Source: Anaerosolibacter carboniphilus
Lineage (GTDB): Bacteria; Bacillota; Clostridia; Peptostreptococcales; Thermotaleaceae
Reading direction: 5' to 3'
Length of the DNA stretch: 64,000 nt
Assembly: GCF_014205875.1 (NCBI RefSeq)
Contig: NZ_JACHEN010000021.1
Location: 33,090-97,089 of the forward strand
Shown: positions 26,484-35,148 of the stretch, one piece after another
How the letters are laid out: each line of letters starts with the position of its first letter
Position numbering within the stretch: the stretch's first letter is position 1
Notes under the pieces: generated by a model
Database searches by the model: none
The model's input: only the letters and a program-made list of their open reading frames with translations
Told to the model about the DNA's origin: nothing
Made by a program: the position numbers and the translations under genes

Positions 26484-27197
26484 CTACTCTCCTCTTTTCA
26501 ACCAACGAATGCGACGATCTTCTTTAAACCCCATTTTTAATGCCAATCCCATTGACTGTACGTTGTTTTCCTCAATATGCACAAAAGGTATTTTCTCCTG
26601 CTTGCGCAAGCGATCAACCATTTCCACCGTGAGATCGAGGGCATAACCTCTTCCCCTATATTCATCTAGCACATGTAGAAAGCCCATTGCGCCGTCATCG
26701 TGGGTTATCAGCCACGCGACTAACTTTTCATCACGAAGTATCCCCAACCCAATTCCTTTTTCAATACGTTCCGTAATGTATTCTACAGAGGTAAAATCTT
26801 TATACTTTGAATGATCGAATATGTACTGTACATAATCATGGGTTAAATCAACAATTTCGCTCTTTGGCGGCCCAACCGGTTTGTCTTCTGGAAAATAAAG
26901 CTTCATGCACACAAGCTCCCAGATCACTTTCTTATCCTTTAGCAAATAGGGCAGCATCCAATCCTCGATAATCGCAAAATATTCATCTTCCTCATCCACC
27001 TTTTCTACCAGTGCTTCAAATTCCGTTGGAGAGTTGCTGCTAAAATATACCCAATCTTGGTCACTTCTTCCCCTAACTAAAAATGAATTATCTGCTTTTT
27101 CTATGCTGTGGATCGGATAATCTTCTATAAAATTAATTAGATTTATATTTTGAATCCTGTTTTCCACTAATTTTGACAAAATCTCCTCTTTTTTCAC
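26484..27197 (-). CDS. GNAT-family acetyltransferase
   Basis: A roughly 237-residue cytoplasmic protein with a C-terminal GNAT fold (about 110-237). The acetyl-CoA binding segment is LDEYRGRGYALDLTVEMVDRL, followed by HIEENNVQSMGLALKMGF near the C-terminus. The N-terminal half resembles the extra domain of two-domain GNATs. An upstream GTG at 27206 is in frame, but GGGGTGG is better spaced for the GTG at 27197. The substrate is unknown. Confidence 0.82.
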   Translation of the reverse strand: MKKEEILSKLVENRIQNINLINFIEDYPIHSIEKADNSFLVRGRSDQDWVYFSSNSPTEFEALVEKVDEEDEYFAIIEDWMLPYLLKDKKVIWELVCMKLYFPEDKPVGPPKSEIVDLTHDYVQYIFDHSKYKDFTSVEYITERIEKGIGLGILRDEKLVAWLITHDDGAMGFLHVLDEYRGRGYALDLTVEMVDRLRKQEKIPFVHIEENNVQSMGLALKMGFKEDRRIRWLKRGE

Positions 27198-27283
27198 TGT
27201 AACCACCCCTAACCCCAGCTTATTCCATATTTATGCTACTGTCAATCAGGTAAGCACGAATCATCCTCACATGGCTTTATTTT

Positions 27284-28132
27284 TTAAATAGTTCTTTCAG
27301 AAAATAATTCTGCAAAGTCTTTCCATATTTCATTTTCATGTTTTATGTTTTCTTGTATATCCTGATATTTGATTTCAAATTCTGCATGGTCACCTGCTGA
27401 ATGTGAGATTTGCACACTGATACCCAGTGAATCTTCTGTTAAATACCAATACATTTCTGAATCGTTTGAGTCTATATTGTTAATTCTGCTTATCCACTCT
27501 TGATTTGAATATTCATCAAGTATATATTTTTGTTCAGTAATGGACGATTTCAGCTTTCCACCCTTGAATTGGGTCACAAAGTGCTCATTAATATTTACGA
27601 GGTCAGTTAGTCTAAGTGTTTTTTCCTTATTTATGCCAATATTCGTCGTATAGAACTCGTAGTTAGGATGAGCCGCTCCTTTATCATAACTATACCCAGA
27701 ATATTGGATACTAAGTAAATTGCTGCTTTTCCATGTAATATGATAGTCTAAATCCAAATCAAAATCATTATTTCCTTCCTCAGAATAATTTTTCAAATAT
27801 CCATAAGCATCATCTTTTATGATCTCGTTTATCTTTTTTTGCTTACTTTCATCACCTAAATGAACTATTTGAGGGTAGTTTATTTTAATATTCTTATCAA
27901 TATAACTTGCTTTAATGATTTCGTAACCTATCCTATTTGAAGTATCAAAATCATTCTTATTGCTACTGTCTCCATTTCTAACACTTTCTTCAAGCGAAGA
28001 CTCCTGTATAATCTTTTGATTTTCTTTTATTAAGATGCTTGTTTTATCATTAACCTCGAAGTTCTTATTATTGCATGATACCATTACAATACCAAAGAGT
28101 ATCAATAATGATATCAATATGCTTTTCTTCAA
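27284..28132 (-). CDS. Lipoprotein with DUF4163/DUF3298 (RsiV-like) domains
   Basis: A 282-residue lipoprotein with lipobox VSC (Cys near residue 20) after a TTG start with AGGGAG 6 nt upstream. The mature part has the pattern of DUF4163 (about 65-150, YPQIVHLGDESKQKKINEII) followed by DUF3298 (about 160-265, NKEKTLRLTDLVN). This architecture is found in the RsiV anti-sigma ectodomain and in stand-alone lipoproteins. There is no lysozyme-binding evidence and no sigma factor beside it. The low GC and a flanking MITE-like repeat suggest accessory DNA. Confidence 0.8.
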   Translation of the reverse strand: MKKSILISLLILFGIVMVSCNNKNFEVNDKTSILIKENQKIIQESSLEESVRNGDSSNKNDFDTSNRIGYEIIKASYIDKNIKINYPQIVHLGDESKQKKINEIIKDDAYGYLKNYSEEGNNDFDLDLDYHITWKSSNLLSIQYSGYSYDKGAAHPNYEFYTTNIGINKEKTLRLTDLVNINEHFVTQFKGGKLKSSITEQKYILDEYSNQEWISRINNIDSNDSEMYWYLTEDSLGISVQISHSAGDHAEFEIKYQDIQENIKHENEIWKDFAELFSERTI

Positions 28133-28156
28133 CTTAGACTCCCTCCTCTATGGGCA

Positions 28157-28376
28157 TGCAACAGGGGACGACTCTCAATTGTCGCACTCTATTTTTTATT
28201 GATTCTGATTAAGCCTTAAAAATTATATCCTTGCTGATTCCTAATATGTATAATAATTTTTGTACCGAGTTTTTCGTTGATTCTTTAATTTCTCTTTTCC
28301 TTTATTATGCCATATCGCTTCTATCGTTTCTATAAAAAGAAAATGCGACAGAGAAGAACCGTCCCCATGTAGCAAA
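28157..28376. repeat. MITE-like repeat, copy A
   Basis: A 220-bp member of a local repeat family. The termini are inverted GCRACAGGGGACG...C and GAGAAGAACCGTCCCC, with an AT-rich core containing CCTTGCTGATTCCTAATATG. The core matches copies C and D closely. No ORF, so it is non-autonomous. Confidence 0.85.
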
Positions 28377-28403
28377 TGATGACATGCGTTATGTTATATA
28401 AAA

Positions 28404-28453
28404 GAATATCGTCTATAAGCCTACATTGACATGGTAGGTTATAGACGATATTC
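28404..28453 (-). terminator. Long-stem terminator
   Basis: GAATATCGTCTATAA pairs with TTATAGACGATATTC with additional CCTAC/GTAGG pairing. The minus strand continues with TTTTAT. It lies behind the stalk-domain gene. Confidence 0.75.
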
Positions 28454-28485
28454 CGAAGAAGTGGGGTCATTTCTTTTGGATAATA

Positions 28486-29376
28486 CTAATTCGAATTCTC
28501 TATGGCATTTATATAGTTATTGGTTGCAGCTTCCCATTGCTCAATCAGCTTTGCGGCTGAATCCATTTTTTCATTAGCTTTTTCTATTAATTTCTCATCG
28601 TTATTCTCAAGGGCTTGAATCATTAGATTAAAGGATTCTAAATTAGTTTTAGCGGCTTCAATATATATTTTATTTAGTTGATCTATTTCTTTTGTTTTTG
28701 GAGATAGTTTCTCTAATCCAGCAAGGAATTCTTTATACGTTGGAATAACCTCTGCTGTTAATATATCATAAAAATCTTGATCAGTTGCGGTACTATCACT
28801 CGTTACACCAGAATAAGCATCTGTAGCTTGATTTTCAAGATCTCCTAATCCTAATTCCTCCATTTGAAAGATATACTCAGCAAAATCTATTAAAATGGAT
28901 TCTGTAGGGTCTATTTCACCAGTAGTAACAGTGTTACTATTCTCATCAGCCTTGTTACTTGCTATCACTACCATTTTCTTGCCTGCATCCCAAGATACAG
29001 ATGCACCTAAACTCTCCGCAATGAATCTTGCAGGAACCATTGTTCTGTTATCGATAATTTTCCCTGCAACCTCTAGTTCTTTCTTTTCACCGTTTACCAT
29101 GGCATAGTTATCGCCAATTTGAAGAATGATTTTATTGTTCCCTTTGATGCCCGTTACAGTTTTTGTAGCATTATCCCATTGTATTTCTGCACCTAGAGAT
29201 TCAAAAATTGCCCTTAGGGGAACCAGTGTCCTATTTTCAACCACAGTAGGATTCACATCGAAAGTCAATATGGTCCCGTCTACAGAAACCTTAATTGGTT
29301 CTTCTGCATAGATGGGAGTTAGTCCTATTATCAAGACTAAACTAAGGATAGTTAATAAGATAGCTATTTTTTTCAA
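28486..29376 (-). CDS. Exported stalk-domain (copper amine oxidase N-terminal-like) protein
   Basis: A 296-residue secreted protein with a TTG start preceded by AGGAGG. After a signal peptide (about 1-24) comes a copper-amine-oxidase N-terminal-like stalk domain (PF07833, about 28-140), with the repeats VENRTLVPLRAIFESLGAEI and VDNRTMVPARFIAESLGASV-like. This is a common surface module in Clostridia. The C-terminal half (about 160-296) is helical and unassigned. Despite the name, no oxidase activity is implied. It sits among repeats with no operon partner. Confidence 0.85.
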   Translation of the reverse strand: MKKIAILLTILSLVLIIGLTPIYAEEPIKVSVDGTILTFDVNPTVVENRTLVPLRAIFESLGAEIQWDNATKTVTGIKGNNKIILQIGDNYAMVNGEKKELEVAGKIIDNRTMVPARFIAESLGASVSWDAGKKMVVIASNKADENSNTVTTGEIDPTESILIDFAEYIFQMEELGLGDLENQATDAYSGVTSDSTATDQDFYDILTAEVIPTYKEFLAGLEKLSPKTKEIDQLNKIYIEAAKTNLESFNLMIQALENNDEKLIEKANEKMDSAAKLIEQWEAATNNYINAIENSN

Positions 29377-29502
29377 ATGTCATACCTCCTAAAAGTCGTA
29401 GTATGCTTTATTTTACAATATAGAAACAATTGTTAATATAGTGCTATAGTCACATTCCAATAAATTCTTTCCATAAAAGACACAAAAGACTGTCTTTCCA
29501 TA

Positions 29503-29552
29503 AAGCGCGACAGAGGGACGGTTGAAGTGCACCATGATGCGACATCTCGCCC
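29503..29552. repeat. Relic of the GGGACGGTT repeat family
   Basis: GCGCGACAGAGGGACGGTTG followed 14 nt later by ATGCGACA resembles the ends of repeat copies A-D with the core deleted. Confidence 0.5.
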
Positions 29553-29592
29553 CCCTCCCGCCCAAAAATGGCGGGGGGTAAAGAAAGAATCA

Positions 29593-29750
29593 GACTAAAG
29601 AAAAAAGCCTTATATATAGAGAGTATATTACCCTGTACATAAGGCTCTGTGCTAAATTCTCATAATAACAATGTCATTCTAGAGCTACAGAGTATCAAAA
29701 TATCTTAGTGTTTTTCTCCTACATACCGTTGATATTGGAGGGTAGTGCGA
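29593..29750 (-). ncRNA. Candidate structured RNA element, copy 1 (tandem with copy 2)
   Basis: The minus strand is nearly identical over about 155 nt to the element at 36328-36482. Shared blocks are CCCTCC...GGTATGYAGGAGAAA, ACACTAAGATATTTTGATA, a CTGT...ACAG-closed stem, and a GCCTTAT/ATAAGGC terminator followed by TTTTTTCTTT. Between the two copies the CTGT stem shows compensatory changes, which supports RNA folding. It follows a diverged tandem copy 17 nt away. Whether it is a riboswitch-like leader of the stalk gene or a 3' end of the upstream cassette is open. Confidence 0.55.
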
Positions 29751-29766
29751 TTATTTTTAAAATAGC

Positions 29767-29914
29767 CACTAAAAGAAAAACCTTAATGAAGAGAATATAT
29801 ATATTACCCTCCATTAAGGTCTAATAGATGTATCATACTACTTAGATATTCAGTTTAGCTTATATTCCTTAGACTGATTCTCCCTTGGTGTATCATACCA
29901 TAGGTGTGGTGCGA
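29767..29914 (-). ncRNA. Candidate structured RNA element, copy 2 (diverged)
   Basis: It has the same layout as copy 1 on the minus strand: GCACCACACCTATGGTATG at the 5' end, GGGAGAATCAGTCTAAG in the middle, and a terminator ACCTTAATG/CATTAAGGT followed by TTTTTC at the 3' end. Only blocks are conserved. GTATGATACA occurs twice within it. Its tandem position directly before copy 1, each with its own terminator, resembles tandem riboswitch arrangements. Confidence 0.45.
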
Positions 29915-30089
29915 ATCTTCATTAGCTTTCAGCGCATGATATCTTTGTAGAATTAAAGCTTCTTTAATTACTTCATCGAAGTAATCTTCCGCCACACTCA
30001 TTCATTACAAAAAATCAATGCATGTTAAATGCTGTATCAATCCTTTAAAAAGAGAAAATATTTGACCGTATGTATCTTATAAACATAAT

Positions 30090-30461
30090 TTAGAAAAGCA
30101 TTATCGCTAACATCAAACCAAAAACATGCAAATAATGGAACCATCTCATATATCTATAGTCTCTTTTTACTATTTCTAAAAGTGGATCATCACAAATGTC
30201 TTCCGAACTAAAAGTAGATTTCCAACTACTAAAGTGAACTATCGATTTTTTCTTAGTGTCCCAAATATTTGGATAAAACTTACGGATAAATCTATCTACC
30301 CTGTAAAGTTGAATACAAAATATAACTATATACCATAATATATATCCTATAACAACTCTTGCTTTAGCTCCAGTATCTAGTATTGGCATAGCTAGTATTG
30401 ATAAGACTATTAATAACACAATGATATACACTAAAAAATATGATCTATATTGGGTATTCAT
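30090..30461 (-). CDS. Small membrane protein, immunity-like
   Basis: A 123-residue protein with two N-terminal hydrophobic helices (about 8-28 and 35-53), a polar middle and a C-terminal helix (about 108-123). The start has GGGGGGAGAG. No family was recognised. It lies directly behind an orphan toxin-tip fragment (30509-30640), the usual place for an immunity gene of a polymorphic toxin, so an orphan immunity role is inferred. Confidence 0.6.
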   Translation of the reverse strand: MNTQYRSYFLVYIIVLLIVLSILAMPILDTGAKARVVIGYILWYIVIFCIQLYRVDRFIRKFYPNIWDTKKKSIVHFSSWKSTFSSEDICDDPLLEIVKRDYRYMRWFHYLHVFGLMLAIMLF

Positions 30462-30508
30462 ATCTCTCCCCCCTCATAAAAACTACTCACAATTTTGTCT
30501 GAAATTCT

Positions 30509-30640
30509 CTAGTCTCTAGCAGTTCCAACGTAACTTCTTTCATAGTTGTTAGGATCACGCAGACTAGTAACTCCAAAGCCTATAAAAACATCACCAACTG
30601 TTACTACTGTAGGTCCACCACCAATTTGTGTATGCGACAT
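30509..30640 (-). pseudogene. Orphan polymorphic-toxin C-terminal fragment
   Basis: A 43-codon open frame whose 5' end lies inside repeat copy B. It reads TQIGGGPTVVTVGDVFIGFG, then VTSLRDPNNYERSYVGTARD before its stop. The Gly-rich composition and sharp stop look like the last part of an RHS-type tip whose upstream portion was lost when the repeat inserted. The small membrane protein gene follows 47 nt later. Confidence 0.5.
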
Positions 30641-30786
30641 GGGGACGGTTCTCAAACGTCGCAAATTATTCCTGAATATCGAGTTTCCTTGCTCAAATTA
30701 GATATCCTAGTGATAATAGATTTTCCCTTATTATACCATTCCTATAGAAAGAAAAATGCGACAGAGAAGAACCGTCCCCATGTCGG
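30632..30786. repeat. MITE-like repeat, copy B (shortened core)
   Basis: The ends are GCGACATGGGGACGGTTCTC and AGAGAAGAACCGTCCCC. The core is about 65 bp shorter than in copies A, C and D but keeps TTATTATACCATTCCTATAG. It borders an orphan toxin fragment. The following 150 bp to the next terminator hold no gene; they include ATTGCCTACGGC, also present beside copy C. Confidence 0.8.
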
Positions 30787-30935
30787 TAATGATTCTATTT
30801 TCATGCTTTCCTCAACGGTCACTGCCGCGAAACTTCTAATGCATTAGATACTTTTATCCATTGCCTACGGCCTCACGTCCCCTTGTTTCATTTGCAGAAG
30901 TGATACGTGAAAAAAATTTGCTTTTCTCTTAACAA

Positions 30936-30966
30936 AATCAGCTCTTGGGCCATCCAAGAGCTGATT
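30936..30966 (-). terminator. Intrinsic terminator
   Basis: A perfect 13-bp stem AATCAGCTCTTGG/CCAAGAGCTGATT with a 5-nt loop and a TTTTGTT tail on the minus strand, behind the large stalk-domain gene. Confidence 0.85.
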
Positions 30967-30979
30967 CGTTATCTTATTT

Positions 30980-33010
30980 CTATTTTCCAAGATCTAAGTT
31001 CCAAGGTACGGTTCTCCAAAGACTTTTCTCATTGCGTAGAATCGTTTGATTCAATCGATCTATTAGATACGCTTCACTTTTCTCGTCCTCCCTATCTTGT
31101 CCAGACCAAAATTCAAATCCAAGTAATTCATGCTCTGCTAGCTCTTCCCAGGAAGAATATGTTTTTTGCAGTACCTTGGCCGCGTCCATACAAATATCAT
31201 AATTCTCTTCAAGGGTCAGATATCCCGCTATATAGCTCCAACGTGTAATAATGATAATGCGCCAATAATCCCATGCAATCAAGCCTTTATCCTTTAACGC
31301 CTCTCTATTTTTTTCATAGAATGTTAATACCCGCAATACCTCTGGATCTTTCTTCTCAAAAACCTTTTTTAGTTGTTGTACGTCCTTTCCCCTTAATTCT
31401 TTTTCTAGCGCTCGATATGCTTGATCATCTCCTTGATTCTTAAAGCTATCTAAAGCTTCAAAATAGTCATCTCGACTATAAATACCGAATCCTTCCAACG
31501 CATGTCTCAGAGTAATTACATGAGGTCTAAAACGAACATGCTCCCCTGTAGCATCATAAATACTATAATTAACATAGTATTGATTGGCACTTGGTGCTAC
31601 TACCCATTTTCTCTGGGCTTCAGTATATTTGTATTTACTTTTTGGCTCACTTATTTGTATTGCTGGCCAGATTTCATCCTTATAAGCTTCCACTTCTCTC
31701 CATGTTACCTGTTGCCCTAGGGTCTCTGCTATAAATTCAATGGGTATAAGAATGGCATCAGCTTTTAGAACAGGGTCATTGTAATATTTTTCAATCAATA
31801 TGGGTGCAGCTTTCAAACGTACCTCTTCTCCATCTACTTTAGCTGTTTTGCTATCTACTCTCAATTCAATTTTTTTCCCTAGTTTTGTCATGGTAATAGT
31901 TTGCGTGAATTCATCAAATTTTACAAAGGCGCCTAACGATTCTCCTACTTCCATATAGGAAGCTAGAGCAGTTCCATCCTTCAGTGTAACCTTCGTCATT
32001 GATTGGTTATCATCAATTACCAATCTAACCCCTGTGAGGTTGTAGTAATCATCTGTATTTTTGATGGCTGTGAAAACAGGATCTGTTCTGAACTTATTTA
32101 CATAAGACCTTCCACCTTGAGATTTAAATGCCAGTCGTATATTTTCTAAGGCATCTGATTTCTTTCCTTCTATCATCAATAACCTACCATAGTAATAATA
32201 TAGCCCAGCTAATTTTTCATCATACAGTTTGCTTTCTGAGTCTACTTGAGCTTGCCGTATCTCGAGGGCACTTTTCATAGATTGCATAGCTTCCGCATTC
32301 ATCCCTAGCTCACTAAGGGCTCTACCTTTATAATATTGTATTTGCCATAGGAAGGTATCTTTTATATTTGTTTTAAGTACTTCATCACTGATTTGAATAA
32401 TTTCCTTATATTTTTCCTGTTCAGCTTGCCCTTTTAACTTTTCCGCTTCTTCAAACAGTTTTTCTATCGTAGCAATCTTCTCTTTTTCAAGAGATATAGC
32501 ATTAGCATCTTGTCTTGGAGGCAATTCTCTAATAATAATGGTTTTTGCTTTTTCGTTCCACCCCACAGAACATCGCAGGTTTTCTGCCACAAACCTAAAA
32601 GGTACCATTGTATAGCCATCAATAATACGCGGTTCAATCTCCAATTCTTTTTTGTACTTATTTATCTGGGCTTCTTTCTTTCCTATCCAAAGGATCACCG
32701 TATTCTCTTTATGGGTGATTGTAATTCTCTGCTCTTTCCCATCCCAAGATACAGTTCCACCTAAACCCTCTATTACTGGTTTAATTGGAATTAGTGTTCT
32801 TCCATAATAAACAACGGGTTTTACTTGCTTACCAGGCACGATCTCTTTTTGAACACCATTCACAGTGATATAGGGACTATCAAGCTGTAATGTTATTGAA
32901 TTTAGACTATCTGCCTTCACATAATGTACATTGCCGATAAATCCTATAAATACCATCATCCATATACAAAATAAACGCCTTCCTAACCTGGATCTACTCT
33001 CATGCTTCAT
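30980..33010 (-). CDS. Large exported stalk-domain protein with TPR-like middle
   Basis: A roughly 676-residue exported protein. It has a signal peptide (LFCIWMMVFIGFIGNVHYVKA), a first copper-amine-oxidase N-terminal-like stalk domain (about 35-155; RTLIPIKPVIEGLGGTVSW, YTMVPFRFVAENLRCSVGW), TPR-like helical repeats (about 165-310), and a second stalk domain (about 320-450). The C-terminal about 230 residues are unassigned and rich in Trp, Tyr and Glu. The frame opens at a TTG (33070) with a closely spaced AGGAG. The ATG at 33010 gives a normal signal peptide but has no clear ribosome-binding site, so the start is uncertain. Confidence 0.8.
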   Translation of the reverse strand: MKHESRSRLGRRLFCIWMMVFIGFIGNVHYVKADSLNSITLQLDSPYITVNGVQKEIVPGKQVKPVVYYGRTLIPIKPVIEGLGGTVSWDGKEQRITITHKENTVILWIGKKEAQINKYKKELEIEPRIIDGYTMVPFRFVAENLRCSVGWNEKAKTIIIRELPPRQDANAISLEKEKIATIEKLFEEAEKLKGQAEQEKYKEIIQISDEVLKTNIKDTFLWQIQYYKGRALSELGMNAEAMQSMKSALEIRQAQVDSESKLYDEKLAGLYYYYGRLLMIEGKKSDALENIRLAFKSQGGRSYVNKFRTDPVFTAIKNTDDYYNLTGVRLVIDDNQSMTKVTLKDGTALASYMEVGESLGAFVKFDEFTQTITMTKLGKKIELRVDSKTAKVDGEEVRLKAAPILIEKYYNDPVLKADAILIPIEFIAETLGQQVTWREVEAYKDEIWPAIQISEPKSKYKYTEAQRKWVVAPSANQYYVNYSIYDATGEHVRFRPHVITLRHALEGFGIYSRDDYFEALDSFKNQGDDQAYRALEKELRGKDVQQLKKVFEKKDPEVLRVLTFYEKNREALKDKGLIAWDYWRIIIITRWSYIAGYLTLEENYDICMDAAKVLQKTYSSWEELAEHELLGFEFWSGQDREDEKSEAYLIDRLNQTILRNEKSLWRTVPWNLDLGK

Positions 33011-33239
33011 CTTTCGTTCGGTAAGTGTCCCTAAGACCTTACCAGCCTCCTCTCCAGTATAAAAGTTCAATAACTCCTAATCAAGATACATGGAAGATAT
33101 TGTATCTGCTTAACTATTGTACCAGAGAATCACTATATTCATTTGTAGGACTTTAGGATTAAGTTTCTGAATTGTCTTCTGAGTTATTCTTTTCCTATTT
33201 TTCGTTAATTATCATATAACCCTGCAACACATGTCATAA

Positions 33240-33451
33240 TGCGGCAGGGGGACGGTTCTCGATTGTCGCATTTTATTCTTATTGATTCTGATTAATCTCT
33301 AAAAAATATATCCTTACTGATTCCTGATATGTATAATATTGCTTTTAGTGAGCTTTTCGTTGATCTTTTATTTCTCTTTTTCCCTTATTATACCATGATT
33401 CCTCTATAAAAAGAAAAATGCGACAAGGTAGAACCGTTCCTTTGTCGCATT
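33240..33451. repeat. MITE-like repeat, copy C
   Basis: A 212-bp copy with ends TGCGGCAGGGGGACGGTTCT and AGAACCGTTCCTTTGTCGCA. The core CCTTACTGATTCCTGATATG is shared with copy D. It lies between the small membrane protein gene and the large stalk-domain gene. An echo, ATTGCCTACGGCATCCTGTC, follows the 3' end. Confidence 0.85.
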
Positions 33452-33485
33452 CTTATCTATTGCCTACGGCATCCTGTCGCATTTA

Positions 33486-33821
33486 TTATCTGTAATAGGG
33501 CCATATGAAATCATCTGCACTTCCTGTTCTGGACCATACTGTGTCCCACCTTTCTAGCACCCACTGCCCATCTTTTCGAATAAATCTAAGCAAACTACCA
33601 GTAACTCGATTATTTCCCACATAATAAACGCGAGCAGATGTATCCGAATAGTCCATGACTTTGAAGTAGTCTATTCCGTCAATCATATTAGTCAATCTGT
33701 AAAGGGTTGCGAATTCTGATCCATGTTGCCAAGTCAGAATTTCAACTCTTATATAGGGAACGATCAGGAAAATTAAAGTACAAATAGCTATCACAATAAG
33801 CGTTTCTCTAAATTTTTTCAT
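33486..33821 (-). CDS. Small membrane-anchored protein, immunity-like
   Basis: A 111-residue protein with one N-terminal membrane helix (about 7-28) and an 80-residue outward domain (HGSEFATLYRLTNMIDGIDY, RVYYVGNNRVTGSLLRFIRK). The start has GAGG upstream. No family was recognised. It lies directly behind the frameshifted tip fragment at 33892-34156, which suggests a retained immunity gene. Confidence 0.6.
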   Translation of the reverse strand: MKKFRETLIVIAICTLIFLIVPYIRVEILTWQHGSEFATLYRLTNMIDGIDYFKVMDYSDTSARVYYVGNNRVTGSLLRFIRKDGQWVLERWDTVWSRTGSADDFIWPYYR

Positions 33822-33891
33822 ATTTATATTACCTCTTCCATTTTTCTAGTAAAACGTCTAATACTAATAGACCTTTAATGGAAATACATAA

Positions 33892-34156
33892 TTAGTCTAG
33901 TCCAAGCAAATCTCCCATAGTATCATAGTTATTTTTCACGTGTTCTCCAAATGAATTAGGTTTAGGATTTGAGTTAGGTTTCGTTATTTCATGACCTATG
34001 TTATATAGTGTTCCTAAAATATCTGGCCGATTTGCGATTGATGGCAATTCATCCTGCCATGTATCTTGGAAATATTTAATATATGCGGCTACATACATAC
34101 ATAAAAGCAACTTCATTTCTCTTTTGATCAGTTTCGTGATTTCGTTTTGTTAGCAT
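33892..34156 (-). pseudogene. Frameshifted small tip-like gene (TACA slippage)
   Basis: A gene start with GAGGTGATAAGT and ATG at 34156 reads MLTKRNHETDQKRNEVAFMY. It then meets three tandem 4-bp units (forward ACATACATACAT, 34090-34103) and shifts frame. Removing one 4-bp unit joins it to the downstream frame (VAAYIKYFQDTWQDELPSIA, then NRPDILGTLYNIG and ending MGDLLGLD), giving exactly 87 codons. The product looks like a C-terminal effector-type domain seen behind RHS cores. The state could be a dead gene or a phase-variable one. Confidence 0.55.
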
Positions 34157-34186
34157 ACTTATCACCTCAATATATATTTCGGCATA

Positions 34187-34262
34187 AAAAAAGGAACTCC
34201 TTTTTGATTTAAGGAATTCCTTTGACTTTTTCTACAGCCTGACGGTTATCATTTAGATAACC
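34187..34262 (-). terminator. Two hairpins behind the immunity-like gene
   Basis: GGTTATC/GATAACC (34244-34262), then an AAAGGAATTCCTT/AAGGAGTTCCTTT stem with TTTTTTT (34187-34225) on the minus strand. The second is a good intrinsic terminator. Confidence 0.75.
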
Positions 34263-34286
34263 ACTCTTGTGTGTGCTAAATCAAAA

Positions 34287-34775
34287 TCACTTAAATTTGA
34301 TAAAATCATATATTGTTAGATAAGACTTTGGGGCATATATATCTCTAAATGAGTCTCGTCTGATTGGTGATACTATTCTCCACTCATCTACTTTAAAATC
34401 TATCATCAAATCTCCAGCTTCATTTAGTACATTTCCTTCTTCCCCAATAAAAACATACTTATTTCGTGTGTAATATGGTACAAAACTTTTATTTAGGCTT
34501 TTTAGAGGATCTTTTCCACTAAGCGGCTCTGCCAAATAAATAGAGCCACCTGTTATTAAATCTCTTACTCCATTTTCGTCACCAATGGCCAACCAAATAG
34601 AGCCAGTTACCTGAGTATATCTACAAATATATAGCTGCTTTGTTTCTCTACCTTTCAACATTTTTTTCAATTCATCTTTTTTTGTATTAATCGCCATCTT
34701 AACAGGTATAAAGTCAAGTAAAATAATAAAGGTAATAATGCTTAAAATAATTATAACTACTTTTCTCCCCCTCAT
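34287..34775 (-). CDS. Membrane-anchored protein, paralogue of the RHS-adjacent gene
   Basis: A 162-residue protein with an N-terminal membrane helix (about 6-24) and a soluble domain. It is clearly paralogous to the 170-residue product at 36534-37046: both share LYICRYTQVTGSIWLAIGDE, GVRDLI, KDPLKSLN, DFKVDEWRIV and APKSYLTIYDFIK. The start has GGAG. As the other copy sits directly behind the RHS gene, this one is probably an orphan immunity or accessory gene left from an earlier cassette. No known family was recognised. Confidence 0.65.
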   Translation of the reverse strand: MRGRKVVIIILSIITFIILLDFIPVKMAINTKKDELKKMLKGRETKQLYICRYTQVTGSIWLAIGDENGVRDLITGGSIYLAEPLSGKDPLKSLNKSFVPYYTRNKYVFIGEEGNVLNEAGDLMIDFKVDEWRIVSPIRRDSFRDIYAPKSYLTIYDFIKFK

Positions 34776-34832
34776 TTATCTCCACTTCCCGTATTTATCT
34801 TTCTTAAAAATTTTTCCAGTAAATATGATTGC

Positions 34833-35108
34833 CTACTTCTTCATAACTGGTATAAAGAGTATATTAATTGTGAAATGCATTAACAAAATTAAAATAACTA
34901 TCATTGTTTTTATCAATATTTCAAAGCTTGCTGTTAGTACAAAATAGTAAGTAATGGCATACAATATGTCTATTAAAGATGTATAACTGGGAGGACCATA
35001 TTTTTCTCCACAATTACTGCATTTTGATTTGTACCTAACATCGAGCATAGCTTTTTTAATAATACTTATAGAATCTTTACCGCAATGTGGACATTTGTAC
35101 ATTTTCAT
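34833..35108 (-). CDS. Small zinc-ribbon membrane protein
   Basis: A 91-residue protein with an N-terminal zinc ribbon (CPHC at about 5-8 and CSNC at about 31-34) followed by two hydrophobic helices (about 48-64 and 67-88). The start has GGAGGAG at 9-nt spacing. Such zinc-ribbon/TM proteins are often found in RHS immunity neighbourhoods, but the role here is not known. Confidence 0.65.
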   Translation of the reverse strand: MKMYKCPHCGKDSISIIKKAMLDVRYKSKCSNCGEKYGPPSYTSLIDILYAITYYFVLTASFEILIKTMIVILILLMHFTINILFIPVMKK

Positions 35109-35148
35109 AAGTAACTACTCCTCCACATTTTCATATTTGCAACAAGGG

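Noticed and set aside
29740..29914. GGAGGGTAGTGCGA / GGTGTGGTGCGAA on the plus strand look like a T-box motif (GGGTGGTACCGCG), also GGAGGGTGGTACGG near 36475
   Set aside because: No plus-strand gene follows, and no stem I or specifier region is recognisable. The terminators with U-tracts are on the minus strand.
28486..33010. Copper amine oxidase genes
   Set aside because: Only the N-terminal stalk domain is present. No catalytic oxidase domain or topaquinone motif is seen.
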